Position numbers and translations under genes: made by a program. A stretch of DNA of 64,000 nt from Kappaphycus alvarezii (lineage: Eukaryota > Rhodophyta > Florideophyceae > Gigartinales > Solieriaceae): positions 434,001 through 498,000 of the forward strand of contig NADL03000708.1 of NCBI GenBank assembly GCA_002205965.3, in the 5' to 3' direction. The notes under the pieces are model-generated. The model had not been told where the DNA came from. It searched no databases and worked only from the letters and a program-made list of their open reading frames with translations. This document shows positions 1 through 10,072 of this stretch, in pieces (position 1 is the first letter of the stretch; each line of letters begins with the position of its first letter).

Positions 1-635
1 TAGGTGGTAAGCGCCATGAACAAACCTAACAAGGAAGAAACGTACAAGAACTTTACATATTGCACTGGTTTGGTCTTGCACCAGCCGTTAAGAAATCCTA
101 GTTTGGCTTCTATAAAGACCCACTGAATCGCTCTGAGCATTTATGGATTTTGCTGGAAAAAAGCGCACAGAGAAGGTGCATATTTCAGTGGAAAGCAGAA
201 AACTAAATGAAGCCTGACTTATGCCTGAAAAATCAAGTTTAATGAGAACTGCCTCAAGAAACTTACTGAAGGATCAAATCTGTGTGGCAATCCACTTTGA
301 AAAGACCTTGTAAATTCCGCCCGACCTCCATTCATTGAACTTCTTGAACACTACCAACACGGGGCGAGACCGGAAATCAGGGCCATGGGAGCAATTCAAC
401 TCCATTTCGCATGCAGGAGTGCGATAAAACGGTAATCCACTTTGCAGGCCCCATAGCGGTTACCACGTAATTAGAATGAAGCCTGTGCTTCTGCAATCTC
501 CATAACCGCGGGTAGGAAAGGCTCTAGGGACTGTGCATGGTCTAGGATGTGCTGTTACATGAACGCCTGGGAACCGATGGGATTTTTTGAATTAAAACTT
601 CCCGCGCTGTATTCTTGTAGCATGTCAGGGGGGGT
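1..635. other. No gene recognised (left edge)
   Basis: I see no coding region with recognisable similarity, no RNA gene and no repeat with a partner in this window. The only open frames are short and featureless. Base composition is close to even, like the rest of the left quarter. Confidence 0.5.
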
Positions 636-735
636 ATGGGGAACGTTTGGGTGTTTTACTCTTGGAAGGTATATCCGATCTATCCCATGGTTTTCCAGAC
701 AACCACAATCGACTCAAAAAGGGTTTTAGGGAGGG
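636..735 (-). repeat. 75-bp repeat, copy a (LINE-type 3' end scrap)
   Basis: This stretch matches, on the opposite strand, the unit ending at 18292 and the degraded one ending near 23098. It matches the unit at 17301-17372 on the same strand. The shared end begins AACGTTTGGGTGTTTTAC and continues through a GATCTATCCCATGG core to a CAGACAACCACAATCGACTC segment. Copy a extends past the 75-bp core in the same way as the 18.2-kb copy, so it looks like a short 3'-terminal fragment of the same element lying in reverse orientation. Confidence 0.65.
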
Positions 736-925
736 TATGCAGCCTGAACCGACGCGGAAGGGGCAGTGGGACATGGCACCTTGCATTTCGAGATTGCTGG
801 ATGAAAGCCACGACGTTTGGCCTCAGGGGAAGAGAGAACTTCGATCGCCTTTAGTATGACCTTGTGTTGGCTGCAATGTTGCCGTTGTCACGTTACCACA
901 ACTCCAAAAGCAAGCCAATGCCAGT

Positions 926-1078
926 CTCCGTGGCCATCATATCCCCACTCTCGGCGCCATGACGCCTGCCCATAGGCGCCTTCTTTTTTTCTTATGAATA
1001 ACGGCGGTTCCCACGTTGGAAAATGTGAGTTTCCCTCTACCGGAGATTGACGGGCACGGGGCTTTCAGTACCACGGGC
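926..1078 (+). repeat. Diverged direct repeat, left copy, flanking the gypsy element
   Basis: Several blocks recur in the same order at 8735-8975, on the other side of the gypsy insertion: a CCGTGGCC-like start, CGCCATGA, TGCCTTC/CGCCTTC, a GTTGGAAAATG-like block, ACCGGAGA and GGGCACGGGG. The copies are clearly diverged and spaced differently. This is probably an older repeat that predates the gypsy insertion. Confidence 0.45.
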
Positions 1079-1147
1079 TGTAAACGTTAGGCTTGATATT
1101 CTGGTCTCCTATTCGATATTCTAGTCTGATAGTACGGGCGACGTGAG

Positions 1148-1152
1148 GGGCG
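1148..1152. repeat. Target site duplication GGGCG, left
   Basis: The five bases GGGCG directly before the left LTR recur directly after the right LTR at 8675-8679. A 5-bp duplication is usual for Ty3/gypsy integration and fixes the element ends. Confidence 0.9.
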
Positions 1153-1873
1153 TGATAGGGGTAAATCGGCTGGGGAAGAGATCCTCAGAACCAATTACCC
1201 TGAGAAGGAGGTGTTGCGAGCGACAAAAGTGCTGCCGTGGTATTGTTGAACGAACAAAAGGGAGTGTATATAGAAGAGAGTTGAGAAAGCTACAAGCAAG
1301 TATAAAAGGGGCAGGGTCTACCACCGACGCTCTGCGACTAGCGTAAGAAAAAGTTTTCTTGGGTCTGAAGTTGACTCTCAACTTCCTACTACTCGGGACT
1401 TGGCTTGAAGTTGTCTGCCAACTTGCTTCACCTCCACTAAAGGAAGCAGTTTACTCGGCTTATATAGACTTTTGGCTACCCTAAAAGTCTCAAACAAACA
1501 TACTAATAACCATAAAATGTATTCACGGTAATCGTGTGAACCAGAGAGACTATTAGAAGATATTTCCTCAAGGTAAATATCTAGGTGCCATACCCATGCC
1601 AGCCACCCATCGGCCAGGGGTGGGAATTGATGTGGCCATTATATAGACCTTTCAGAGCTACTTGTAGTATCACCCACAACCTGGAACTGTACTGACATCT
1701 ACTATGACAGCGTGTCCTAAAATGAAAAAATCAGCCGACGAATTTGCCACACTCACCCAAATTAAAAATATCTTGCAAATTCAAAAACTGTAAAAATATC
1801 TTCCCAATTCCGATACTGTATACAATCATGGTCCTCATCTAGATTTTTTTCGTGCGCGAATTTGCGCACATCA
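1153..1873 (-). repeat. Gypsy LTR (left copy; 3' LTR of the element)
   Basis: It is nearly identical to 7958-8674. On the minus strand it carries a TATATAAG promoter box at about 1458-1465. Two stem-loops follow downstream: arms AAGTTG/CAACTT at 1408-1424 and GAAGTTGA/TCAACTTC at 1367-1385. A second TA-rich box lies near 1268. The terminal bases are TGATAG and ACATCA on the plus strand. Confidence 0.93.
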
Positions 1874-1906
1874 CGCCCTCTCGCTCAAGACGAACGTCCC
1901 GACTCG

Positions 1907-4900
1907 TCACTGCTCTTCTTCTGCTTCCGTTAGTGTTCGCTGTCTTATTGATAAAATGTATGGTCTCTCAAACGGGTACGGATGCAACTGATTACCAATA
2001 TGATGCTCTAAAAAGTAGGTTCGCATTACTGGTACCTCACTTTGTAGCATAGCCTCATATATTGGTTTGATCACATCGAGGTGGGGTTGAATACATTCTT
2101 CTTCCGTGACTCTTCCGAATCTTCCAAGAGTGAAAAAATATATGTGATATGCAAACTCTTCTGGAAGATGCCGGAGGAATGGATGTCGATAAGAAAAGAA
2201 GACGCGCATCATCAAGAACGAATCTTCGTAAGATAAGTGCGGTCCATGTAGCGCCCTAAAACATAAACAGATGCTTATCATGAAATAAGAAATGACCTGC
2301 GCATCGTTCGCATCCTCGGAGATATTGCGCAGCCAAAAAGATAATCTTCTTCTTCCGACTGTATGCTGTGCATGGTTGTGAAGCAGAGCTAGAGATGAAG
2401 TTGTGGTGGACGGTCCCGATGAATGGCCGCGACCAGCTCCTGACGTACTGGGACCTGCACGAGGTCCTCTCGGGGGACGACCGGAACCTCTTCTGGGCGG
2501 GTTGTTGTCTCCTGAAGGTCCTCCTCTGGTCATCATCACTGCTTCAGGAGGATCCTCGCCGCCTCCAACGTTCCCAATTTGTGGCGGAGAAACGTAAGGT
2601 TCCCATAGAGGATACGGGACCAGCCTGTATTCCATATCCGGGGGTAAGGCGTAACCTCTCAGTCGCACGTCTTGGTTGTTCTTGAGAAATACGTAAATTG
2701 GACGGATAATATTCAGATACGTTTGCGACAAGTCTCCAGCAGCTACCATTCCATATCTTCCTATAGAGTAATGATATATTACCTCCACAAACTCTGGACC
2801 TGCTTCCGTGAACCTTCCGTTTTGGAATGAAAATAGAACTCTTATTAATAGTCGGAAATCTTCTTCAGGTAGCAATGGTCCGTTCAACGTACGAAAACAT
2901 AGGCATATATTAATGTAGAAATGGATGATTACGTGGAGTTCGTAGTAGTCCCGCGTAACCGAGATGATCCATTCCCAGGCCCTTTTTCCTCCCATAGGAA
3001 TCATTCTATAGTTAAAGATGAGTATGCCCCGTGGTTGCGCATAGTCCTGTGTGAGAAGGAATTCTTCAGGCCTCTGATGGTAAGGGACCAGACGACGTGC
3101 ATGGATGGCCCTCCTTGATCTCTTCCCTGAGCTTGAACAGAGCTGATAGTGCGGGTGTCTTTCCTCCGTGACGATGCAAGGGTTCGAGTACTTGGTTTGG
3201 AAGGCCGGCCACTTCACAGCCTGCTGCATTGCTTTTCCATGTACTACAAGTACTTTAGAGCCAACTGAAAAGGTTCTGACTGCAGGTTCTGCATCCTTAT
3301 TTCTTGTCTGTGTTAGCGCGCGGTGTGATCTCCAGCCTTCGGTGGCCAGTAGTTCAACTTCCCTACTCTCTTCATCGATAATATTTGTTTCCATGTCTCT
3401 CTGTAACATTCTAGGAGCCCTTCCGTACATTAGCTCGAATGGTGAGCGTCCATTTCTTCCTCTTCTTCGACGGTAGCCGTATAACACTTTTGGTAAGGCA
3501 TCTTCCCACTGGATTTCATTCTCCGACATAGTTTTCGATATTGCTCGTTTGATGGTTCCAACCATCCTCTCCGCTTTCCCGTTGGACATAGGAGCGTATG
3601 CGAGAACGGTCTTCAGCTGAATCCCTTTCTCTTCCAAAAAACGAAGCAGTGAAGTTGCAGTAAAACAAAGGGCGTTATCCGAGATGATCCTTTTTGGAAG
3701 ACCAAACGGTTCAATTATTTCTTTTTCGATGAATCTCAGTACCACCTCAGCATTTGCCTCCTCAACTGCAACTGCTATTGGCCATCCAGTAAGATGTTCC
3801 ACCCCTATAAGGAGATATTTGTTTCCGGAAGAAGTTTCCTTGAACGGGCCCGCGAAGTCAATTGAGAAGGTTTCAAAGAGACCGGAAACTGGAAAACTTA
3901 GAGTTGTCTTATACTTCCGTATTGGAGTGAATTTTTGGCAGTTGTCGCAGCTTTTCACGAAATTATAGACGTCCTTATGGATACCGGGCCACCAGAATCT
4001 CTCAGTTACGAATTTTTTGGTTGTTTCGAGATCCCAATGCCCTAGCTCATCATGGAAAGTCCTCAAGATCTTCATTCTTTCTTTCAAAGGGGCCACTAGT
4101 CGGGGACCGGCTTTAGTGTGCCGGAAGAGTTTCCCATTCCACAATGTAAAAGCCTTTTGATTCCTGCGTACCCAATTTCGGTGTTCAAGATCAACCTTTC
4201 TCATTTCTAGTCCATCGAGGAATTTGATCAGTCCGTGAATATTAGCTTCGTACTCGTTATCGTTCGGCAACTGCAACTCGGCGACTCCGACGATGTCCTC
4301 CGAAGCTTTTTCATTTGGAATCAGTGCGTCCCTCAAGCGGGATAGGTAATCGGCAGGCTGATTATTGCGTCCGGGTCTATACACAATTTCAAACCGATAT
4401 TCTGCGAAAATGTCGAGCCATCGGGCCAAGCGGTGATGTACATCCTTCTTTTGGAATGCTGTTTTAAGTGCCTGGTGATCAGTTATCAAGACAAATTTCT
4501 CGAGTGATAAAAGGTATACGCGAAACTTTTTCAGCGCGAAGACGACAGCTAGCGCTTCTTTCTCGCAGACTGAGTATCTCTTTTCCGCATCATTCAGAGT
4601 TCGGCTTGCGAATTGAACAGGGTGTAGTCTTCCGTTTTCATCTTTTTGGGACAAAACGGCACCCAAAGACCGTTCTGAGGCATCTGTCTCCACAACGAAT
4701 GGTCTCTTGAAATCTGGGTACATGAGAACTGGGGGGACACATAGCTTATCTTTAAGCTCCTGAAATGCAGTTTCCATTTCCTTGTTCCAGTAAAATTTTC
4801 CGTTCTTCGTAGTGCTGGCATGTAACGGTGCTGCAGTCTTGGCGAAATCTTTGATAAATCTTCTGTAATATGAGGCCAGTCCTAAGAAGCTTCGGACCTC

Positions 4901-5926
4901 CGTCTTTGAAGCGGGCCTTGGTGCCAACTTTATTTTTTTCGTTTTCTCTGGATCCACTCTAATTCCCTCTTGGTCGACGATATGACCGAGTAATTGGATA
5001 GAAGTTTTCGCAAAGAAGCATTTGCTCAACTTAATTTTCAAGCTATACTCCGATATCCTCTCCACAACTGTCTTGACGTGCGAGATGTGCTGATCCAATG
5101 TTTCTGAGAATATGACGACATCATCGATATAGACTCTTGCGAATGGAAGTCCTTTCAAAACCTCGTTCATCATTCTTTGGAATGTAGCTGGTGCATTCAT
5201 GAGACCAAAAGGCATCACTTCGAACCTGAACGTACCGGCTTTGCTGGTAAAGGTTGTTTTTTCCTTACATTTTTCATCCAATGGAATCTGCCAATAGCCA
5301 GTGTAAAGGTCAATTGAGGTGAAATATCTCCCGTCCTTCAGGTCCTCGAGGATCTCCTCCATGTTCGGAATCGGAAATCGATCGGGTATCATTCTCTGGT
5401 TCAGTTGTCGGTAATCGACGCAAAAACGCAGCTTTCCATCCTTCTTTGGTGCGACCACAACTGGAAACGACCATGGGGATGAAACTGGTCGAATAATATC
5501 ATTTTTCAGCATACTTGTAACATTTTCTGAGATAAATTGGTCATATTTTGGCGGTTGACGTCTAGGCTTGTGGTAAATCGGTTGAGTGTCGGTAAGTTCG
5601 AACGAGTGAGTAACCGGTACACTTGCTTGTCTTAAATCTGAAACGCTCCATGCAATTACTTCGGAAGATGTTAACATGTCGGATATTTTCAGTGAGGCGG
5701 GGGCGGGAAGGTGCTGCACTTTTCCTTGGATTTCTGCCATTTGGCGCCCTTTTTCTTCTTGATCCTCAACCTCAATATTTTGAAGGACCTCTTCCGTCGT
5801 GCTCACATCTTCATATATGGAATTCGACGTATTCTTATTTTCTTTGCAAAGGTAATCTTCTTTCATGCTCCGAATTCTGTCCTTTGATTCGATATCATCG
5901 CAAAAAGAAACACATTCGGGTTTCAA
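1907..5926 (-). CDS. Gypsy pol: RT, RNase H, integrase plus duplicated C-terminal domain
   Basis: This is a long open stretch of 1339 residues. Approximate parts are: leader 1-115; reverse transcriptase 125-350, with a YIDDV box near 266-270; RNase H 375-535, with VVETDAS and ITDHQA blocks; integrase zinc-binding region 600-670, with an H-H-C-C pattern; integrase core 675-830; and a basic tail to about 955. After the integrase, where many relatives end, lie two related domains of about 120 residues each (about 995-1114 and 1207-1326). They share blocks such as CLCFR, GP, ED, RV, IGR/LGR, PIY and PYP. A linker rich in Gly, Pro, Arg and Ser (1117-1180) joins them. I recognise no family for the repeated domain. 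The part looks whole. Confidence 0.9.
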   Translation of the reverse strand: MKPECVSFCDDIESKDRIRSMKEDYLCKENKNTSNSIYEDVSTTEEVLQNIEVEDQEEKGRQMAEIQGKVQHLPAPASLKISDMLTSSEVIAWSVSDLRQASVPVTHSFELTDTQPIYHKPRRQPPKYDQFISENVTSMLKNDIIRPVSSPWSFPVVVAPKKDGKLRFCVDYRQLNQRMIPDRFPIPNMEEILEDLKDGRYFTSIDLYTGYWQIPLDEKCKEKTTFTSKAGTFRFEVMPFGLMNAPATFQRMMNEVLKGLPFARVYIDDVVIFSETLDQHISHVKTVVERISEYSLKIKLSKCFFAKTSIQLLGHIVDQEGIRVDPEKTKKIKLAPRPASKTEVRSFLGLASYYRRFIKDFAKTAAPLHASTTKNGKFYWNKEMETAFQELKDKLCVPPVLMYPDFKRPFVVETDASERSLGAVLSQKDENGRLHPVQFASRTLNDAEKRYSVCEKEALAVVFALKKFRVYLLSLEKFVLITDHQALKTAFQKKDVHHRLARWLDIFAEYRFEIVYRPGRNNQPADYLSRLRDALIPNEKASEDIVGVAELQLPNDNEYEANIHGLIKFLDGLEMRKVDLEHRNWVRRNQKAFTLWNGKLFRHTKAGPRLVAPLKERMKILRTFHDELGHWDLETTKKFVTERFWWPGIHKDVYNFVKSCDNCQKFTPIRKYKTTLSFPVSGLFETFSIDFAGPFKETSSGNKYLLIGVEHLTGWPIAVAVEEANAEVVLRFIEKEIIEPFGLPKRIISDNALCFTATSLLRFLEEKGIQLKTVLAYAPMSNGKAERMVGTIKRAISKTMSENEIQWEDALPKVLYGYRRRRGRNGRSPFELMYGRAPRMLQRDMETNIIDEESREVELLATEGWRSHRALTQTRNKDAEPAVRTFSVGSKVLVVHGKAMQQAVKWPAFQTKYSNPCIVTEERHPHYQLCSSSGKRSRRAIHARRLVPYHQRPEEFLLTQDYAQPRGILIFNYRMIPMGGKRAWEWIISVTRDYYELHVIIHFYINICLCFRTLNGPLLPEEDFRLLIRVLFSFQNGRFTEAGPEFVEVIYHYSIGRYGMVAAGDLSQTYLNIIRPIYVFLKNNQDVRLRGYALPPDMEYRLVPYPLWEPYVSPPQIGNVGGGEDPPEAVMMTRGGPSGDNNPPRRGSGRPPRGPRAGPSTSGAGRGHSSGPSTTTSSLALLHNHAQHTVGRRRLSFWLRNISEDANDAQVISYFMISICLCFRALHGPHLSYEDSFLMMRVFFSYRHPFLRHLPEEFAYHIYFFTLGRFGRVTEEECIQPHLDVIKPIYEAMLQSEVPVMRTYFLEHHIGNQLHPYPFERPYILSIRQRTLTEAEEEQ

Positions 5927-6136
5927 ACTTATCCTAGAATCCAGTCGTCATCTGTTTCAAACCCGGAATCATAATCGTCCCATGCCATGTTCATTACCCC
6001 CGAGGGTACCCTTTTCCACTTCCGAAAGTGTTAGTTGGTTCCGAATCTTCGCTGTCATAGCTAGAAGTGAAATCTTCACTGTCCGTTTCTTTTAAATCTT
6101 CAGGATGCGTGCTTTTGTCGAAATCCAGGGGCATCT

Positions 6137-6946
6137 TCACGGTTCTGCCGTCAATATTAACTGAAACCATTTGGTTGCCCAAGTCAATGCATGTCCTAGT
6201 CTTTCCATTGTGGGGCAGCCAATGATTGCATCGAAAGGGAGATCCGGCATGACAAGAAAGTCTACATCAACTTTAGAGTCCCCAAAGAACACGGAAACCT
6301 TGTCAACAGTGCCCATGCATTTTGAGACGGTTCCATCCGCTACAGTTATTTTTCGAGTCGTTGGAGTAATTTCGAGACCTAGATCTGTCACCAAAGTTTC
6401 TGAAATGAGGTTTGGAACAGCACCCGAATCGAAGAGAGCTTGGGTTTTCATACCCAATACTTTGACTGGTACCAGCTTAAGACGTCTTGGTGCTGTCGAG
6501 GCCGATTGAAGAAACAGTTTCTTACCCTTAGCGGACTTATTAGACCTGATAATTTTTTTGAGTTCTTTTCTCGCATCCTCTGCGTCGCCCCTCAAAAGTT
6601 GACCAAACGTTATCCCAGTTGGGGCCGATGCAAGCTCAGCCACCAAATTGTACCTCTTCACATACTCTAGTACGTCCTTAGAGATACTCTTAACTTTCTT
6701 ACTCTTTTTCGTCTTCTTGGCCGGAGTGACTCCCACTCCTGGAACAACTTGATCAGACCTCTTGGTTCGAGGAGGTACAGGTGCTGGGATATGCTCCAGC
6801 ATTCCATACTCTAGCCTAGGTTTCTTCGATAAAATGTTCCCTTCCCCATCCCTTTTTGTCACATTGACTTGACTAATCTCTTCAGCGATGGATACGTTAC
6901 CGGCATCCGTCAACCTTTGATCCCTTCTATTTTGTAAGATTTTCAC
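6137..6946 (-). CDS. Gypsy aspartic protease part
   Basis: This open stretch of 269 residues carries a retropepsin-like segment: ALFDSGA near residue 167, then a hydrophobic strand region and DAIIGCPTMERLG near residue 240. That is the pattern of gypsy proteases. A basic Lys-rich segment lies before it. It sits between gag (6943-7869, overlapping by a few bases) and pol (from 5926). It belongs to the element described at 1153-8674. Confidence 0.8.
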   Translation of the reverse strand: MKILQNRRDQRLTDAGNVSIAEEISQVNVTKRDGEGNILSKKPRLEYGMLEHIPAPVPPRTKRSDQVVPGVGVTPAKKTKKSKKVKSISKDVLEYVKRYNLVAELASAPTGITFGQLLRGDAEDARKELKKIIRSNKSAKGKKLFLQSASTAPRRLKLVPVKVLGMKTQALFDSGAVPNLISETLVTDLGLEITPTTRKITVADGTVSKCMGTVDKVSVFFGDSKVDVDFLVMPDLPFDAIIGCPTMERLGHALTWATKWFQLILTAEP

Positions 6947-7869
6947 CTCTGGTCCTGACTCACTCCTTGCTTCCGATAAATTTGCTCTTCTGTTGTCTTT
7001 AGACCAGCAGTTACTTTCATGATGCCCATATCGACCGCACTTTGCACAACGAGTGTTTCTATGTGGATTATCAGGACACCTGTTTGCAAAGTGTCCAGGC
7101 TTGTGACAGTAAGAACAGACTTCTGCGGCTTAGGGGCCCCAGACTGGTTCTTCTTAATGGTAAGAGTAAGGCTTTCCAACTGCGAGGTTATCATGTCAAG
7201 TCGATTATCGAATCGGGTTTCCAACCTTTCTTCCAAGTTTTTGACATCGCTCCTGACAGATTCTAATGCCGCTGCACTAGTAGCCGGCCTTTGATAATTC
7301 TTTTCAGGATGTACGATAGACATCGATGTGCGGGTTTCCCTCGGTACCTCACTCAGTGACTGAAACGTCTCCGAATTTTTGACAAATTCTACTATGGTAC
7401 CCTTCAGTTCATCAAAAGTGTGAGGGCCCTTGATGAGGAGGAAATCGGAGAGCCGCTTATCCCCCATAGCCGCCTTACGCAGCATTCCGTACTTGGCTTG
7501 GGCGTTGAACCCAGCCTTTTCATAAAGATCACACAAGTACACCAATGAGCTTAACAAATCGTCGAAGTTGAGCCGGGCCTCTATGGCGGTACGAATCATC
7601 TCATCTGGTTCTACCTCCTTAGCATACTCTTTCACAAGCCACTCACATACCTCACCGAAGTTACGCCCATTCCCGTTAAGAGACCACCCGTCGATAAACT
7701 TGGACTTATATTTGTGCTTTGCGTCACCATGAAGATAGGCGAAGATACTTGCGGCCTTCTCTTCATCGCCCTTCTCTCGCATCACAACGTTGACATATGT
7801 GTAAAGAAACTCCTCAACGTCTTCAGTCTTGCCCCCTGTGAACGTTATACGAGCAGCATTGAGATCCAT
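6943..7869 (-). CDS. Gypsy gag part
   Basis: This is an open stretch of 308 residues beginning MDLNAARITFTGGK, right after the presumed primer site and LTR. The first 180 residues are an alpha-helical capsid-like region with the Trp/Leu spacing of Ty3 gag (retrotrans_gag type). A coiled-coil-prone segment follows at about 205-240. Cys/His-rich coding near 7000-7110 fits the nucleocapsid zinc knuckle of the family. The position and order relative to protease and pol support gag. Confidence 0.75.
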   Translation of the reverse strand: MDLNAARITFTGGKTEDVEEFLYTYVNVVMREKGDEEKAASIFAYLHGDAKHKYKSKFIDGWSLNGNGRNFGEVCEWLVKEYAKEVEPDEMIRTAIEARLNFDDLLSSLVYLCDLYEKAGFNAQAKYGMLRKAAMGDKRLSDFLLIKGPHTFDELKGTIVEFVKNSETFQSLSEVPRETRTSMSIVHPEKNYQRPATSAAALESVRSDVKNLEERLETRFDNRLDMITSQLESLTLTIKKNQSGAPKPQKSVLTVTSLDTLQTGVLIIHIETLVVQSAVDMGIMKVTAGLKTTEEQIYRKQGVSQDQR

Positions 7870-7957
7870 GATTACAGAAAAGAAATCCCCCGAAGTGTTC
7901 CTTACTACTGCTCAACTCGAATACCTCGGGTGCAACCCCCTCCACAAGAGTACCAAA

Positions 7958-8674
7958 TGATAGGGGTAAATCGGCGGGGGAGATCCTCAGAACCAATTAC
8001 CCTGAGAAGGAGGTGTTGCGAGCGACAAAAGTGCTGCCGTGGTATTGTTGAACGAACAAAAGGGAGTGTATATAGAAGAGAGTTGAGAAGCTACAAGCAA
8101 GTATAAAAGGGGCAGGGTCTACCACCGACGCTCTGCGACTAGCGTAAGAAAAAGTTTTCTTGGGTCTGAAGTTGACTCTCAACTTCCTACTACTCGGGAC
8201 TTGGCTTGAAGTTGTCTGCCAACTTGCTTCACCTCCACTAAAGGAAGCAGTTTACTCGGCTTATATAGACTTTTGGCTACCCTAAAAGTCTCAAACAAAC
8301 ATACTAATAACCATAAAATGTATTCACGGTAATCGTGTGAACCAGAGAGACTATTAGAAGATATTTCCTCAAGGTAAATATCTAGGTGCCATACCCATGC
8401 CAGCCACCCATCGGCCAGGGGTGGGAATTGATGTGGCCATTATATAGACCTTTCAGAGCTACTTGTAGTATCACCCACAACCTGGAACTGTACTGACATC
8501 TACTATGACAGCGTGTCCTAAAATGAAAAAATCAGCCGACGAATTTGCCACACTCACCCAAATTAAAAATATCTTGCAAATTCAAAAACTGTAAAAATAT
8601 CTTCCCAATTCCGATACTGTATACAATCATGGTCCTCATCTAGATTTTTTTCGTGCGCGAATTTGCGCACATCA
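7958..8674 (-). repeat. Gypsy LTR (right copy; 5' LTR of the element)
   Basis: This is the partner of 1153-1873 and differs from it by only a handful of bases, mostly near its left end. It contains the same TATATAAG box and the same two stem-loops on the minus strand, and it would drive transcription leftwards into gag. Confidence 0.93.
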
Positions 8675-8679
8675 GGGCG
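8675..8679. repeat. Target site duplication GGGCG, right
   Basis: It is identical to 1148-1152 and immediately follows the terminal CA of the right LTR. Confidence 0.9.
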
Positions 8680-8734
8680 TCTGAAGCCAAGTGTGGTCGG
8701 CGTAGTTTCCGCAGAAACAGTTCGCAAGTGTTCT

Positions 8735-8975
8735 TTCCGCGGCCGTAATAATCTTACTCTCACGCCATGAAGTTTGGCAATAGATGCCTTCGGTTGTTTT
8801 GTGTAAAACGATGGCTTCCGCATTGGAAGATGCGAGCTTCCACCCACCGGAGAGGAGAAGAACTGGGGTGTTTTAATGATTGAAAAATTGGTTAGCCTAT
8901 GTTCCAAAGCGCATCAAATAATTGGTACAAATATTCCCGGAGAGTGATGGGCACGGGGTGTTCGGTACCCAGGTT
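8735..8975 (+). repeat. Diverged direct repeat, right copy, flanking the gypsy element
   Basis: It matches 926-1078 in block order (CCGCGGCC, CGCCATGA, TGCCTTC, CATTGGAAGATG, ACCGGAGA, GGGCACGGGG). It carries roughly 80 extra bases before the last block. Confidence 0.45.
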
Positions 8976-10072
8976 GGACTATGATTGGCCTGTTTGTTTG
9001 GTGCACGAAGTTGGCTGAATAATGATGCGAATGTAGACCATCAAAGGTTGCAAACAATAGGTACTGTAGAGAGCGGTTCAAACGACGGTCTGCCAACCTT
9101 GACGCGTTCACGTCTGGCTGTAGGTCGCGTAGGATCTACGCCACTACGTGGCAGATACCTTAACCTCGCCACACGGTAACGTTATGCAGGTCGACGAACC
9201 GAAGGAATTTTGACACAAGGCGCTGCACTTATATGTGTACACCTGCGAAGTTGATTTTGGGATCACGGAGCTTGGACCGAATTCAGCTATTTAGATCGAA
9301 ATAGACTAGCCTCAAACGGAAGATCGCCTTCCCTGTTGGCTTAAGGACGAAAGAAACATGGGCCCTTGCTGCTTTCGTCCGTGTAAACGGCAGTGTGGTA
9401 CCCTTGAGGCTGTTCAAGTGATTGCACCACTTGTTTTTCGAAAACCTGTCGTTTCTGCCGGAAATCGGCCCTCTCCCAAACCTATGTCTTTTTCATTCCT
9501 AACCCCTGATTCTCACACAACAAATCTTCCAAGCTATTTTATTTTAAGAACAAAATCCTATAACGACTTTCCCCTACGAATCCAATTTCACTGTACAACT
9601 CCACTTTTCATTTTATCTCCGTTGATTTTGGTCCTCTTTTTTCAAAAAGAAATCTTTCGACCTGTGATCCGCTTCGCCCTCTAAATTCAGTTACGATGTT
9701 TTCCAAGCAGATTTTTTATTATTGCCCTGATTGCGTGCAAATTCAAAGCTGCGACATTGTTTTGCATTTTTTTGCTAAGACCGTGAAAATTACAAAAGAC
9801 CTGCTTCTATCCAAAAAGCTATAGAAAGTCGCTTAAGCATCATCCCTATCATCAACAGACACATTAGCTCATATGCTCACCCCTATACCAAAAATATGAC
9901 GTCAACTCTCCTCTCTACCCCGATTTGCAAAAAATCGCCGTTCGCGCCCCATAGATAGCCTTCGACCCGCCGCCTACGGGCCAAATTATGCCGATGACCA
10001 CCTCCGGCAGCAGACCAAGAAGATGATTATCGAGTTCGCCCGCCAACTTTTATAGAAGAAAAAGCGAGGTAC
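8976..10072. other. No gene recognised
   Basis: Only short open frames without recognisable motifs occur here. The part from about 9480 to 9900 is rich in T and C on the plus strand. I see no promoter or RNA gene that I can support. Confidence 0.5.

Larger units (their letters stand above)
1153..8674 (-). mobile_element. Ty3/gypsy LTR retrotransposon, young and largely whole
   Basis: The element is bounded by LTRs of 721 and 717 bp that start TG and end CA on the plus strand and are about 99% identical. It is flanked by a perfect GGGCG duplication. Coding runs on the minus strand in the order gag, aspartic protease, reverse transcriptase, RNase H, integrase, which is the Ty3/gypsy order. Just inside the LTR at 7957, the minus strand reads TGGTACTCTTGTGG, a plausible tRNA primer site; a purine-rich stretch adjoins the other LTR at 1874-1890. 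Near-identical LTRs argue for recent insertion. Gag, protease and pol lie in separate open stretches; families of this kind may use frameshifting or read-through, and at most a few interruptions are present. Confidence 0.93.

Noticed and set aside
2368-2685. Plus-strand frames within the gypsy pol tail
   Set aside because: They are the opposite strand of the Gly/Pro/Arg linker and the first duplicated domain.
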